Under the pieces are notes generated by a model, which saw only the letters and a program-made list of their open reading frames with translations, did no database searches and was not told where the DNA came from. DNA of 64,000 bases, taken from NCBI GenBank assembly GCA_025765615.1, contig JAIVFJ010000110.1:153224-217223 (forward strand). Direction: 5' to 3'. This document shows positions 9,478-20,868 of this stretch, piece after piece. Position 1 is the first letter of the stretch, and every line of letters starts with the position of its first letter. Origin of the DNA: Zopfochytrium polystomum (Eukaryota; Chytridiomycota; Chytridiomycetes; Chytridiales; Chytridiaceae). Made by a program: the position numbers and the translations under genes.

Positions 9478-11556
9478 TCAATTGTCGCCACACTTATGCA
9501 CATGCAAATTGGACCTCCCGGCTGTCATCGATCTTCGCAGTCCCGATCTCGGGATTGGCGAAGGCAGCGGAACAAAAGCGACGGGATCGTCCTGACGGTA
9601 GTATCGAATTGGATCAACAACGCGGCTTCCTTCCACAAGCAGAGAACCTGACGTGTTGTGAGACAACGGTGTCAGCATTCCGTGATGCCCCATATATAGC
9701 TGTTGCTGCTGCAGTCCAAGCGCCTGGATTTGATAGTCCAGGTTCGCCAATGCCGCGTCCTGCCCGCTAGCGAGAGATGGAGACACAACACCCGATGTGT
9801 CAGCCGATGACAGCAGCCCCACACCACTCTCGTCCGACCGGCGTCCATATTTCTTGCCCCACGCTCCCGACTGAAGCAGAGGGTGGAGAGTAGGCTCTGC
9901 CGCCATCACAACCGTGGACCCAGAGGAGGACGATAGCGACCTCGAGTCGCCAAAGCTGGCGAGGCTCGCCGGCTTGAGGTGTGGAGACGCTATTGGGGAT
10001 CCTGTGAGACTCAAGATGCTTTTTTCGCCACAGTTGCTTCGATTTGGTCCCACGCCGCTCCACGCGTCGCCAAAAGTGTTATTGCTGGCGGTACCAAGAG
10101 GTAGTCCCCGAAGTAGCCTGTTCTTGATGGATTTTTTCTTCTCCAGTCGCGGCTCATCGCGGTCACTAGCGCCTTCACCCTTCATCGCGGTGGCCGCAGT
10201 TTTCTGTCCGCTCTCAGCTGCCATCGAAAAGTAGAAGAATGCCTCGTTCGCCGACAACGACCCCACCAGCTCTGCTATTTCGTCCTCCTCGGTCGCGGTC
10301 GGCACCGGCCCAGAACTTCGTGGCTGCTTCAATCCGCGAAGGGTCCGCCACCGACCACCGCGTGAGCCACCCCCTCCGCCGCCGCTGCCGCTTTCAGAAT
10401 GGTCCGACGAAGAGACGGTCCGCGTATCGGCATCCGGCGGCGTGCGAAGCAGTGCGGCCTCAGGTACTGCCGCCCTGCGCACTGACACGAAGCGCTGGAA
10501 TGTGTCGTTGTACAGCGTCCGTAGGACCTCGTCCGCGACATCGTCAAAAAGTGTGACGGTCGCGAGGGTGCTTCCTTCCCATCCGAGCTCGGAGATGCCA
10601 CGAGCAACCCGCGCACGCACTGCGGCTGGCACGTTCACCTCCAAGAGAGCTCCCTCTTGAAGAAACTTGTCGAAAAATTCGGCGTAGGCCCCGTAAAGCT
10701 GCGGTGGAACGGGGTACGCGGCGGGCAGGGGGGGAAGCGACGCAAGAAGAACCACTGTCGGGTCATGGAACATTGGCGGAAGAGTATCTTCGGCGGTGCG
10801 AACTGCAGGTGAGTTTTCGACGGAAGTTGTAGCGGTGGCAGGAGGGAGGCTTGCTCGCAGAAAGCGAGCAAGGGCGTGGGAGGCGCCAGCAGCGCGGGCG
10901 GGCGGGTAGTCTTCTGGCATTAGGACCGGCGCGTGCGGCGGTGGCGCCAGCGAAGCAGGAGCGGTCTGAATTGCCATGGTTTCCACGACGCGGTCTTCAA
11001 GGTCGATGAGGTCGCCGTAGAAGATGAGGCTTTCTTGGCAGGATTGGCTCTTGGGAAGGGCATGGCACGTCAGAGCTTGCTTCCAATTAGAAAATAAAAA
11101 ATTGACATGATACTTATTTACCTCGACAAACGAGACGAAATCGGCCAGAAGGTTGCGGTCCACCATATGGAGGGCGAATGAATGCTTTGTGAACGCAAGA
11201 GGATTTTGAGGATTCGGAGGATTCGGAGGAGGAGGGGGGAGGGGGAGGGGGGCTGGACTGTGCAGCGAGAGCAGGACGCGAGACTGACTGGGAGCGAGAC
11301 CGCGAGCGGGAGCGGGAGGAGGCAAGCGATCGCGACGGTGAGCGGGATCGGCCGTTTGGATATGCTGGCGACATGGGAAAGAGCCGAGCGATGGAGCCGT
11401 TGCTGCTGGGAGGGCCTGCGGCGGCGGCGGGAAGGTGCGTTGGCGTGGGCGGAGAAAGCGGACGTGGCGGCGTGCCAAAGGTGTGGAATCTTCTGCGGAG
11501 AGGCAGGCGTGTGAGGAGGGGTTTGGGCGGAGGGCTTGTTTTGTTTGCCTCGGCAA
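9478..11556 (-). CDS. RGS-domain protein (regulator of G-protein signalling)
   Basis: The ORF encodes 692 residues. RGS-like helices start near residue 130 (MVDRNLLADFVSFVE), continue with CQESLIFYGDLIDLEDRV near 180, and resume after a Pro/Ala-rich insert of about 90 residues as YAEFFDKFLQEGALLEVNV ... LFDDVADEVLRTLYNDTFQRFV (about 287-358). This order matches the RGS fold, which speeds GTP hydrolysis by G-alpha subunits. The C-terminal half is Ser/Gly-rich, with a basic KKKSIKNRLLRGL patch. A 42-bp GT-AG segment (11080-11121, GTAAAT...AAG) inside the domain is a multiple of three without a stop; removing it brings the two RGS helices together, so it is probably an intron. The true start is uncertain: residues 1-125 are Arg/Pro-rich, the overlapping frame is equally open, and an internal ATG lies at 11166. 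Confidence 0.65.
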   Translation of the reverse strand: MPRQTKQALRPNPSSHACLSAEDSTPLARRHVRFLRPRQRTFPPPPQALPAATAPSLGSFPCRQHIQTADPAHRRDRLPPPAPARGLAPSQSRVLLSLHSPAPLPLPPPPPNPPNPQNPLAFTKHSFALHMVDRNLLADFVSFVEVNKYHVNFLFSNWKQALTCHALPKSQSCQESLIFYGDLIDLEDRVVETMAIQTAPASLAPPPHAPVLMPEDYPPARAAGASHALARFLRASLPPATATTSVENSPAVRTAEDTLPPMFHDPTVVLLASLPPLPAAYPVPPQLYGAYAEFFDKFLQEGALLEVNVPAAVRARVARGISELGWEGSTLATVTLFDDVADEVLRTLYNDTFQRFVSVRRAAVPEAALLRTPPDADTRTVSSSDHSESGSGGGGGGSRGGRWRTLRGLKQPRSSGPVPTATEEDEIAELVGSLSANEAFFYFSMAAESGQKTAATAMKGEGASDRDEPRLEKKKSIKNRLLRGLPLGTASNNTFGDAWSGVGPNRSNCGEKSILSLTGSPIASPHLKPASLASFGDSRSLSSSSGSTVVMAAEPTLHPLLQSGAWGKKYGRRSDESGVGLLSSADTSGVVSPSLASGQDAALANLDYQIQALGLQQQQLYMGHHGMLTPLSHNTSGSLLVEGSRVVDPIRYYRQDDPVAFVPLPSPIPRSGLRRSMTAGRSNLHVHKCGDN

Positions 11557-11576
11557 TCCAGATCGGGATGATTCGA

Positions 11577-11745
<169 letters not shown>

Positions 11746-12104
11746 GAGCGACTGTGAAAGAGGGGAAGAGAGAGAGGCGGAGACAGACGGATTTTTCTTT
11801 TCCCACGTGCGCCACGTGCGAGAACATTCATTTCCGGCGGTTCGCCGGCTTGATCAATGAAAAGGTGTAAGAACCACCAACCTCTGACAATTCTTCCCTC
11901 GCACTCGGCGCTGCGCGGGGCGCGATGGGGTCACGCGATCTTATAGTCAAGGCTCCTGGTTTTTGGAGGCAGAAGATGTGTGATGGCAAACCTCCCAAAC
12001 CAGATTCATTGCTCAACCATCACTTCCAACTCCAGTGTCCTTGCAGCAAACTAACTTGAGTCCCAAAGAAATTGAACGTACAGTAAAATGGTTCCAACAA
12101 GTAA

Positions 12105-13922
12105 TTAGTCCTCCAAAGCTGCTACTCTCTTCATTGTTGCCCTGCCCTCCAAGCGGCACCATCCCAAAGGAGGTCTCTCTCCAGCCGCTGTGGCTGTCTT
12201 GAACGGAACTAATGCGACTCCAGTTCGCTCAGGAGAAGCGGCTGGAACAACGGAACTGCGTCTCCGACCAGTTGGGACTGGTAGCCTCGATTTTGCCGGG
12301 GATACGTAATCTCCGTTAACGCGGCTAACAGATGACTCTCTCGATCTGACCCGTCCTTGTCCAGCTGTCCCTTGCGTCGACCCGTCGGTTGCCTCGTGTC
12401 TTCGAACCCACATGTCAATTGCAATGTTGGCAATGATAGAGCCGGGTGGGATACGGCTACACTCTTCCAACCGGACTTGGACCAAGGCTCCGCATGTCCG
12501 AGCAAGATGGCGGACTCCCTGTTGTGTAACGTTGGTGCCGGACAGCCCAAGTATTCGCAGCGGAGACACCCATCGCTGTTGAGGGTGTTTCCCCAAAGCA
12601 TCGCTCGCACCGCTTCGGCTTGCCGATTCGCTTCGAATAGTTGACCTTCGAGTTCTTTCAGAGGGCGGACTGAACAAGAAAGAACCATCGTGATGGGTTG
12701 AAACGCTTCGTCGCCGACTCGTACTTGAAGCGCTCATGTTGTAACCTCCTTCGGTCACGTTTGTTTCGAGTTCCGCCTTTTCGTGTCCCCCCAAGTGAAC
12801 AGCCAAGGATTGCAAGCTAACATCCGTAATGTGCGAGCACCAGTCTAGGTCAAGGTCAATTAAGGCGGGGAAGCATCTCGCGATTACTGCAACAGCGTCG
12901 TCCGTCAAGTCCTGGCACGAAGCTAGACTCAGCACTGTGACATGTGGCGCTCGATGTGACAGCAGGCGTAGATGGGATGGAAGTGGGTTGCACTTGCGAA
13001 GAGAAACTGAATCAAGGTGAGGAGATGTTGGTGTCATGTGGATTAGAGCATTTGCTGGGGAGGAATCGTAAGGACTTGTTGCAGTAGATCGTATCGACTT
13101 TGACATGGCTGAGTCCAACTGCTCGTCCTTTGCTTCGTCAAGCACAAGGTGTTCGATTAGCCCTAATCCAGTCACTATAATATCTAACGCCTTGAGAGTA
13201 ATATTTGTACCCGAAATATCCAGGCGCCGAATTTGCGGGCATCCCTCAACCAGCCTTGGAATGTAACCGTCGCTGATCGGGCAGCCAGCTAAAACAAGAG
13301 ATTGCAGGTTGGGGCTGAAATCGGCCAGAAACTGAAGCAGGATCGAGGAAACATGAGGGCATGATATCAGTTTGAACGATACCAAGTTTGGGCAGAGTCC
13401 GAGTGCTGTTTCTAAGTCCCCCATTTCCATTCCGTCAGCAGCCGAACCTTCAAGGCTAATTTCCGAGACCAACGCCGGATAGTCATGAAAGGTATCTTGG
13501 GCAGTGAGAAGCCGGGTGAAAGACTCGAAGGAGTTGAAGCGAATGAAGGGAGGCGACGCATAAAGGGTTGCAGCTGCGGCATCAGACCAGTTGCCGCAAA
13601 CCAGCATTAACTCAATGACGTCATGGACATTTTGTTGTGCTTGGGAACGCTCCAACCATGCGCTCGAAGCCAAGATGTCCTCAAACTTGGAGGTGAACAG
13701 AGGAGGCGGGTAAGAGTTGCTTTGAGAGGAGTCCAGCGGCTTCCAATGTAAAACGTACGAAGCGATTCGGATCAGGATTGAAAGCGGCAGCGTCGCAGGA
13801 TGAGATGATTCTTGTTGAGATAAGCTCCGGGATGACGACGCATTTGAAATCCCCGGACCATGTGAGTTTTCGACTGTTTCGAAGGAATCTGCAGGGAGAT
13901 CTGAGTAAGTACAGGTTCCCAT
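12105..13922 (-). CDS. F-box/leucine-rich-repeat protein (probable SCF ubiquitin-ligase substrate adaptor)
   Basis: The single-exon ORF gives 605 residues. An F-box-like segment lies near residues 44-120 (LPLSILIRIASYV ... ELMLVCGNWSDAAAATLY), followed by leucine-rich repeats of the cysteine-containing type (CPNLVSFKLISCPHVSS, NLQSLVLAGCPISD, CPQIRRLDISGTNITL, VTVLSLASCQDLTD, LIDLDLDWCSHITDVSLQSL). A second block (LRILGLSGTNVTQQGVRHLA, LVQVRLEECSRI) follows a Ser/Arg-rich insert. Such proteins bind Skp1 through the F-box and a substrate through the LRRs. An alternative model starts at 14136: exon 13938-14136, a 49-bp intron 13889-13937 (GTAGGT...CTGCAG), then 12105-13888. That keeps the frame (660 residues) and makes the 13922 ATG intronic. 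I cannot decide between them. Confidence 0.75.
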   Translation of the reverse strand: MGTCTYSDLPADSFETVENSHGPGISNASSSRSLSQQESSHPATLPLSILIRIASYVLHWKPLDSSQSNSYPPPLFTSKFEDILASSAWLERSQAQQNVHDVIELMLVCGNWSDAAAATLYASPPFIRFNSFESFTRLLTAQDTFHDYPALVSEISLEGSAADGMEMGDLETALGLCPNLVSFKLISCPHVSSILLQFLADFSPNLQSLVLAGCPISDGYIPRLVEGCPQIRRLDISGTNITLKALDIIVTGLGLIEHLVLDEAKDEQLDSAMSKSIRSTATSPYDSSPANALIHMTPTSPHLDSVSLRKCNPLPSHLRLLSHRAPHVTVLSLASCQDLTDDAVAVIARCFPALIDLDLDWCSHITDVSLQSLAVHLGGHEKAELETNVTEGGYNMSASSTSRRRSVSTHHDGSFLFSPPSERTRRSTIRSESASRSGASDALGKHPQQRWVSPLRILGLSGTNVTQQGVRHLARTCGALVQVRLEECSRIPPGSIIANIAIDMWVRRHEATDGSTQGTAGQGRVRSRESSVSRVNGDYVSPAKSRLPVPTGRRRSSVVPAASPERTGVALVPFKTATAAGERPPLGWCRLEGRATMKRVAALED

Positions 13923-14139
13923 ACGCCTTCGACCTACCCTTGGAGACTTGGCGGGAATCGCTGTTTCTGTGCCTCAAAATCGCATTGAGGCCGCCCACTG
14001 GACGATCTGATGGAATGAAGGTTGAGGACGCATCAGGGACAGCCGCATCGTTCCCTGAGGTTTGTGGTGATCTCGAGGTGAGCGCGGAAAGGTAGAGCCA
14101 AGGAAGCATTTGAAGCGCTTTCTCGCACCACGCCAATAT

Positions 14140-14452
14140 GCAAAAAAATATTTATGAAACCAATCTTTTTCGCACGCCCTTTCCATTCCAATTGGCGTCA
14201 AGCAAACGTAGGAAAATCCCTAACCTATAGGAAAGAACCTGTTCCCTTCTCTTTCCCTTTCCAGCAAGTCTGATAGTTTTTGCTACCCGAGGCTCAAGCT
14301 GCGAAGACCTCTCTGCCCGGCGCACCTGGTGCTGTCGCAACCTGCTCGTGGCAAATCCGTACGGATAAGGAGTAAGTTATGAAGTTGACAAAGTATATCG
14401 TAAAATGAGAGCGCGAGCCCTTTTATAACTATCACTGACTAGAGCAGGAGCT

Positions 14453-14546
<94 letters not shown>

Positions 14547-14719
14547 CGAGAAAGAGAGAGAAAGAGAGAGAGAGGGAGAGAGAAAGAAAGAGCAAGAGTT
14601 TGAGATCCTGATTGTTAGGCGGAACTGACTGGTTAGCAGCAAGAGGCACAAGACAGACTGGAACCTATTGTGACTGTCAGTTATTGTTCTCACGATGCCC
14701 ATGGGAGAGCGAGCCACCG
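14140..14719. repeat. Intergenic region with a (GA)n microsatellite (14452-14590)
   Basis: The GA tract is about 140 bp, with AAAGA variants at its right end. It is about 0.3-0.5 kb upstream of the F-box/LRR gene, and reads CT on that gene's strand. The rest of the interval shows no gene. Confidence 0.8.
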
Positions 14720-15035
14720 CCAATGCAGACCTGGGCGCTGGCTTGTGCTGATGACAAATTCCCTGAGTATTAAGTGGAACAGAAACCTGTTGTTAACAGT
14801 TTTCCTCCTCCTCTGCTCAAGCAGATAATATAGGAGAGGTTTTTACCCTGTGCTGGTCACGCTTGCATAGCACCTACTACAGCGTGCATATCATCATAAT
14901 GTATCAATTATTCATAACAGAGTTTTTCTCTTTCTCTCCAAGTTGGGGCGAAGGACCACCCACAAACGCACATCTCCACTGCATTCACTCCTTCCTCACT
15001 CACTCGCTCAGAGTAGACTGTTTACACATGAAACT
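14720..15035 (-). repeat. Interspersed repeat, copy 1 (inverted copy at 50765-51078)
   Basis: About 310 bp match the reverse complement of 50765-51078 with scattered mismatches. Shared stretches include CAATGCAGACCTGGGCGCTG, TAATATAGGAGAGGTTTTTA and CAGAGTAGACTGTTTACACA (the last with one mismatch). A shorter relative lies at 27780-27860. No coding content is seen. The family is unidentified. Confidence 0.75.
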
Positions 15036-15084
15036 GCATAGCGCCGTATAAGTATGAGGCGTCTGGTCCCAATGACGAGCTGGT

Positions 15085-15502
15085 GTGAAGTGGACAACGC
15101 CAGAGTTGGAGATTCATAGGGCAAGAGGAGTTATAGTAAGTAAGACAACAGTCACTCTTTTGGCCCTTGGATCTGGGCCTTTGAGTAGGGTTTCTACAGC
15201 CCAAAATATCCCAATATTTTTACTCATTAAATATCATGATCCACATCGTGATACTTTTGAAATTTATAATAATGTTGAACACTGTAAACTGGGGGTTTGT
15301 CCTTGGAAACTTAATCTCAACAACAGGAGCAGTAAGCATGATGGGACATACAAGTTGCAACTGGCACCAGCAAAGGAAGGCCCAGTTTTCAACAGCAAGT
15401 GGTCATGGATTGCACAAATCTCTTGCAGACAACATCACTCTCATCGTTGATGGAGCACAGTTTGCTCCAGAATGCCCAGTCAACCTTATTGCAGACAGGT
15501 AG
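15085..15502 (+). pseudogene. Probable Copia-type polyprotein fragment (weak)
   Basis: Two overlapping open frames cover this interval. The one ending at 15502 finishes ADNITLIVDGAQFAPECPVN, which resembles the end of a Copia protease region (L.dvlyvP.lpvNLi). No active-site Asp motif or other domain is seen upstream. Treated as a decayed fragment of about 400 bp next to a solo LTR. Confidence 0.3.
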
Positions 15503-15551
15503 GAGTTCCTCTATATCTCTGAAGGCTTAGTCTTATAGAGATGTGGGAAAG

Positions 15552-15859
15552 TGTCAGGAACAGGGCAGGACAGGACAAGGCAGACAAGGAACTGAGAGGA
15601 GTGATGATCGTATTGAAAACAATAATTCACTTGAGGGATGGGACAGGTCCCCCATCCCCCTTTTATACCTTTTGAGAGTCTTCCTTGTCAAGACTCAAAG
15701 AAAGTTCCAGAAAGAGCAATTAGTAATACAATGATACCAATGATACCAATGACAACAAGACAAGTCAGGAAAGCAAAGAAGGTTCCAGAAGGTTCCACAA
15801 GGTTCCATGAAGGAATGTTCTAGAAGGTTCCAGAGGTTTCCAGAGGGTGATTCATAACA
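15552..15859 (-). mobile_element. Solo LTR of the Gypsy family
   Basis: The 308-bp reverse-oriented LTR runs from TGTCAGGAAC to TTCATAACA and is flanked by GAAAG on both sides (15547-15551 and 15860-15864). It lacks one unit of about 45 bp of the GAA/TTC array compared with the 353-bp LTRs. A related repeat at 28060-28110 lacks the LTR (ggggaaaggacaagtcatc) and so shows the empty site. Confidence 0.92.
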
Positions 15860-15864
15860 GAAAG

Positions 15865-17194
15865 GAAGTCATCAATGATGGGGAACTCTTGGTTATAAGG
15901 GCCAGTACCTAATGTGGATGTGTCTGTAGTATGTCTCACATCTATTCTCATATAGTCAAAAGAAGTGACTCATAAACAGTGGATAGCAATGGCGTAAGGA
16001 AAACTGAGTAATCTCAGTGAAAGCCTTTTCAGGACTAAAGAACACAAGGTTACCATCTGCCATAGAGGACGGAAACAGTGAACCAAAAAAACTGGTCCAC
16101 AACCCTATCACCAATGACATGTTGGCCCTTCATTGCGACATAAAACAAATCCGCCAGATATAAATGGCCAGCTGGAAAGTTGCTTACAAGCTTCGCACTT
16201 CGCAAAAATCTCATACAGGGATCTACAGTTACTACCACTTGGCACTAGGCCTTCAACCAGGTGTTATCCACTGCAGCAGTCATGATGAAGATGACCCAGC
16301 AGTTCTTCAGATGATTTTTCCACACCCTCCAGTATTCTCAACTCTTATTACAGCACTCAGTTTCTTACACATTGGCAAGGGTACAACATATAAAAGTTTC
16401 ACAACAATTCGATTAGTTTTGGTGGAGCACTTCTACTTGTAATGATGGAAGGTCAATTCCTTGTGCAATTCATTGTGCTGCTGCCTGCAAGATGAACGCT
16501 CAAGGATTAAGGCAGAGTGCAACCGAAAAAGCGCTCTTTGGCGAGTTATGAAATGCAATTTCCTTTCTAAGACAGATGAACTCGAAGTTCACTGACTCGG
16601 CCAACCCTTCAAGACACCATTTCCTCACCTTTTTAACAGAGATTTGAAAGCCCCAACAACAACCCCCCCTCCTTAACATTCACGAGTGACCAAGAGGGAT
16701 GAGATTATCTTGATCCGAAAGCAGTAGAGTAAAGTGGAATATCTGTACAAACACGCACAACAACAACGATATTCCGAGACTAGTGCGGAGCACTACTCCC
16801 GACTTCCGTGTTAACTGTGTTGCCGGTCTCAGCTATGCAAACAGAGCAATTTATGTTTGTAAATGTAGAGAAAAGCAGTCAAACCGAACAAACAGTACAC
16901 CTGTATCAAAGTAATTCCCCGGAGACGGAGAGATACAAAACCGATTACAAAACCGATTGCAGTAACTGGAGAAACACGACCAGCGGAAATAGAGAAGAAC
17001 GAGAAAGAAAGATCACAGGGTGGGAGGGGAGGGGGGGCGGAAAGGTTGGGCGAACCCTATAGGAGGAGGGATCGTGGAAAAGGATGATTTAATAAAGGCA
17101 ACGTTCTGTGTGAGGATTCCGTGTTTTCAGCCTTAAAAAACTGGCGAAATTGCCAATATGAAAAATTCAGGGACATGAAATCGTGACAACTGGT
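15865..17194. other. Repeat-derived intergenic region, no clear gene
   Basis: 15865-15920 resembles 28085-28140 (catcaatgatggggaactc...agtac), so the LTR landed in an interspersed repeat. The rest has only short ORFs without domains. The right end is G-rich (17020-17060) and precedes the 3' end of the protease gene on the minus strand. Confidence 0.45.
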
Positions 17195-20100
17195 CTATGC
17201 AAGAATACTTTCAAATATGAGTGAAGCAGTAACGATTATCGTCAGGGTCGCGTGACATAACCAGCAATAAAAGGTCCTCTTCGTGGTGTCGGCCCCGCTC
17301 GTCGTCTTGGGGGTTCCAGCGGCCTTGCCATTGTTAGTGGGATTGCCGGCGGCGGTAGCGGCGGCCATCCAAACAGCTGCGCGGTCCGTTGCGTCGGTCA
17401 CTGCAAGATGCTTGTCCGCGGGTTGTGGGACCCATTCAACGGGAACGTCGAGGCCGCCACGCCCTGCCGGCGAAAACGACTCCCAAACTGGGACAGAACC
17501 CGTTGCGGGAAGAGTGAAAGGCACGACCGGAAGCAGTGCGCTGGTGCTGCTCAAGATCGGCGTGCTGTTTGCAATTGTTAACGCATTGGACAGGATCGTA
17601 TCAAAAGACCCGACCGAACCGCCCTCAAACGACGATGGTTGAAACGCCGACCCTGACGACCCGCCGTACGAAAACGCCTGGATACCGTACTCGTCACGGA
17701 GGACACGCGTAAACTCAGCACATGTTGACCCGCAATTTCCGTCCGACACGATAAACATGGCGTTGGGTGACCAGCCCTTGTTCAACGCTGGCAATGTACT
17801 CAGAAATGGTTTCGTAAACGCGCTGCAATCCAAACTAAATTTGTCCGAGTAAGTTGTCGTGGTACCGCCGCGAGTCGCCGTATTTGTGTTCGTCAGTATG
17901 TTGGCTGTGCCGCCCTTAAACGGCGATAGGCCGTTCGTTGAGAAGATTAAGCCCTTGCTGGTCAGCACCTTGGTGTAATCAGCATACTTTGTCAGGGCTG
18001 CCATCGAGTCGGACAGCCGAATATCGTAAGGAAGGGGAACTGGCTTGTTTAAGAGGTACTGTAAAACGAATTCGCCCAAACAAATAATCCCACCCCCGTT
18101 CCCCGTTGTATCAATTATCAGCCTTTGCGCGCCGCTTTGCTCTAAGGTCAACAAGCCGGAAGTGATAGTTCCAATCATGCCATTTAGGGTAGCGTCCGTA
18201 AGATCAGTAGGTTGGACCGTTGTAAATGCCCAAACCCCAGTAGTGGCGTCCAACATGTAGAAGGCTCCGTGGTTATCCGACAGTAGCGGCGATGACAGGC
18301 TAAAGCCGGTGTTCGCCGCAGAGCCAGTCGATACTAGTCCCGCAAGGCGATCCGTCCGCTTTGCGGACGCGACTTTGGCAACCTGGTTCTTGTGGACCGT
18401 CAGGGCTATTGCAGGGTCTGCTTTGAAAGAAAGATGGCTGGTGGTGACGGCCGGTTTTCGCTCCTTAATGCCGACATCCTCAAAGTCAGGCACCGAGATT
18501 TGCGCCACAGCCAGAAAGTCAGAGAGACGCGAGGAGCCATTTGCTGAGTTTGCTGCGCTGGCGGAAGCCTGAGCAGGAGTGCTCCGTGGCGTGTTGGCTG
18601 AGACGCAGTTTTGCTGGTAATAGGAGTCGCGATCGGTAAATGCAGTTCCGCTTTGAGTCTTAACGTAGCAACCCCAGGGTACACTCAGCATCACAGAAGC
18701 CCCCGTCGGGCTCACGAGCTCATAAGTCATAACCGTTGGTAGGTCGAATGGCACAGAGCGCGTCCGGTACAATGATCCGTCAGTGAGGACGAACTTCCCG
18801 CTGCTGTACGTTGCCGAAAGCATGAAGCTGTTGAAACGAGTTTCTTGCGAGTGAGACACACCCGTCCAGCGATCTGCAAATTTCTGTATGTAGGTCAAGG
18901 CATCCAGACCGTTGATGGTTTTGATAGTATAACCGATGTATGTGGATGCGTCCCCGTTCAAGAACGGACTCCAATATGCCTTGTACGCAGCAGCAAGACT
19001 GGAAGCCATTGAGCCGCCTCCGCTGAAGAGTGTGCTTCCAGAAGCGAAGGAATCGCGCACATAGATCACGGGTGGTATTCCATTTCCTGAATGCTTTGCA
19101 TCGATAATGAAAGGCTGAGCAAATCGGGCAGACAGGTAGCAGTAGGACCCGTAATAGCTGATCAAGAGTAGAATTCAAGAAGCGGATTCAGAGACACTCA
19201 ATGAAGGTCCAAAAGAACCAAACCTGTGCGCATCATTCAGCGAAGCCACAGCCTCCACAATCTTTGTGTGAAACTGAAATTCACGAGTGATCGTATCGTC
19301 GTTAGCAATGTTGTCCAAAGTCGCAAATAAATCGACGTTTGACGGATAGTTGGGAGTCGCCGAAGATTTGGCAATGTCCAAGTAGGGATATCTGTAAGAG
19401 CGTTAAAAACATTAACATTGAGTGAAGATAGACGTCGAAGTAAAATAATGTTCCACGCACAGTCCGAAGAAGCGCTTCAAAGCGTCGACATGTGACAGCC
19501 TTGTAGCCCTATCTATCGAGAAGGAGCTGTAGCAAGCGATAACCTGATCGCCCGGGACGATGGTCACGTTGGCAACGGTTCCCAAGAGAAAGTTGTTTGA
19601 CGCGGCAAGGGGTGTGCAGGGGTCGTTCGTTGTGGCTGCTGATGCCGTCGGAGAGTCTTGGGCACGAGCCGAGGACAGGCTGGCAACAATGAGAAAGACA
19701 ATGGGGAGGGCCAAGTGAAGCAGCGAAACAGCCGCTCGTCGAGCAAAGTCAAGGGCTGTTACTCTGCTTGCTGCGATGGGGCGAGGTCGTTTCCTAAAGT
19801 GCGGCGACAGAATGGTGTGACGGAGGGAAATTTTGGCCACTTGAAGGGGGCGTCTGCTAATCAATGGTTGGCATATGGGTCGACCGCTGGGGCGCCCGAA
19901 GTGACAGCATCCACCTTCACCCATCCAGCCCTTCCAGCCGTCACATTTGCTGTTGCCCCTCTGATGGAGAAGAGTGGCCAGGCATGAAGAAGGACTGGAC
20001 GGGCAGGATGGTGAGGCGGAGTGGACGGGCATGGTTGAGAGAGTGGAGGTCGTGTCAGTGGGGACGGTGGTGGTGCGAGTGGTCCTCGCGCTAGTTGTGG

Positions 20101-20206
20101 CTGTGACGCTTGCGACAGCGGCGGGGGCGGCCACAGATGTCGGCGGCAGCGTTTGTGGCGGCGGCGGCGGCGGCGGCGGCGGTCCGCGAACAGCCAGAGC
20201 GGGCAT
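17195..20206 (-). CDS. Secreted S41-family (tail-specific-protease-like) serine protease, three exons
   Basis: Exons 20206-19461, 19391-19224 and 19157-17195 join in frame across introns of 69 and 66 bp to give 958 residues. A hydrophobic signal-type segment (VSLLHLALPIVFLIVASLSSARAQ) lies near residues 165-190, preceded by a Pro/Ser-rich stretch that suggests the real start is downstream or in another exon. Splicing yields the family landmarks LYPYLDIAKSS and LNDAHSYYGSYCY. The C-terminal S41 fold has LIIDTTGNGGGIICLGE and MFIVSDGNCGSTCAEFTRVL, where the Ser of GST near residue 780 is the likely nucleophile. The tail (FYCWLCHATLTIIVTASLIF) is hydrophobic after a Thr/Gly/Ser linker, as in GPI-anchored proteins. 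Probably a cell-surface or secreted protease; substrate unknown. Confidence 0.75.
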
Positions 20207-20868
20207 GGATCCCTTTTTTGGAACAAAGACAAACTGACCAAAAGGGGTTGTACAAATTTATTTTCTTGATCTGCTTCCAAAAAAGGATCCTTCAACAATC
20301 TAGGCATCATCAATCCTCAATTCAAACAACAAATTTTGCCAAGGGTCCTGTCAATCAACACAAACAGGAATCCTGTTCTATTCATTCTCTTGTGGGGATA
20401 GAAAAAAGTATGAATCCATTGAAGTAACCATGTGTTCCTTCAGTTTCTTCTCCTCATACCTTCCGACGATGGCATCAAAGCACAATCCCTGGTGGGGAAG
20501 CGCGAGGAACGAGAGTGGAGAGGGACAGGGGAAAGGGAAGGTCAAGGTGATGTCAGGGAAAAAGGGTTCAAGGGCTTGGGTCGTGGCGTGCGAAGAATGG
20601 GTTTTTGCTCAAAGGTAACGTACAATACAAGCAGTTGTCATTAAAAAAGGAAGGAAAAGGTGCGGGGGAGAAAAAAAAGAAGAAAGAGAAAAGAAAAAAA
20701 GAAAAAAAACGCCATTCAGCTATTTACGCCCTCCCGACGCGAAAAGGAAGCGTCGCCTCGAGGCGAGGGACAAGACAATCATCTACACACCAATCGCCAT
20801 CAACTTTCACAAGTAATTGTTCCAACAAACAGGTTCACAGCAGCTCGCAGCCGTCTAAAACGTTTGCC
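20207..20868. other. Intergenic region between two minus-strand genes
   Basis: Promoter side of the protease gene and 3' side of the next gene. It contains a GCG-repeat run (20155-20185, within the upstream coding end) and A/G-rich low-complexity sequence at 20645-20710. No gene is recognised. Confidence 0.4.
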
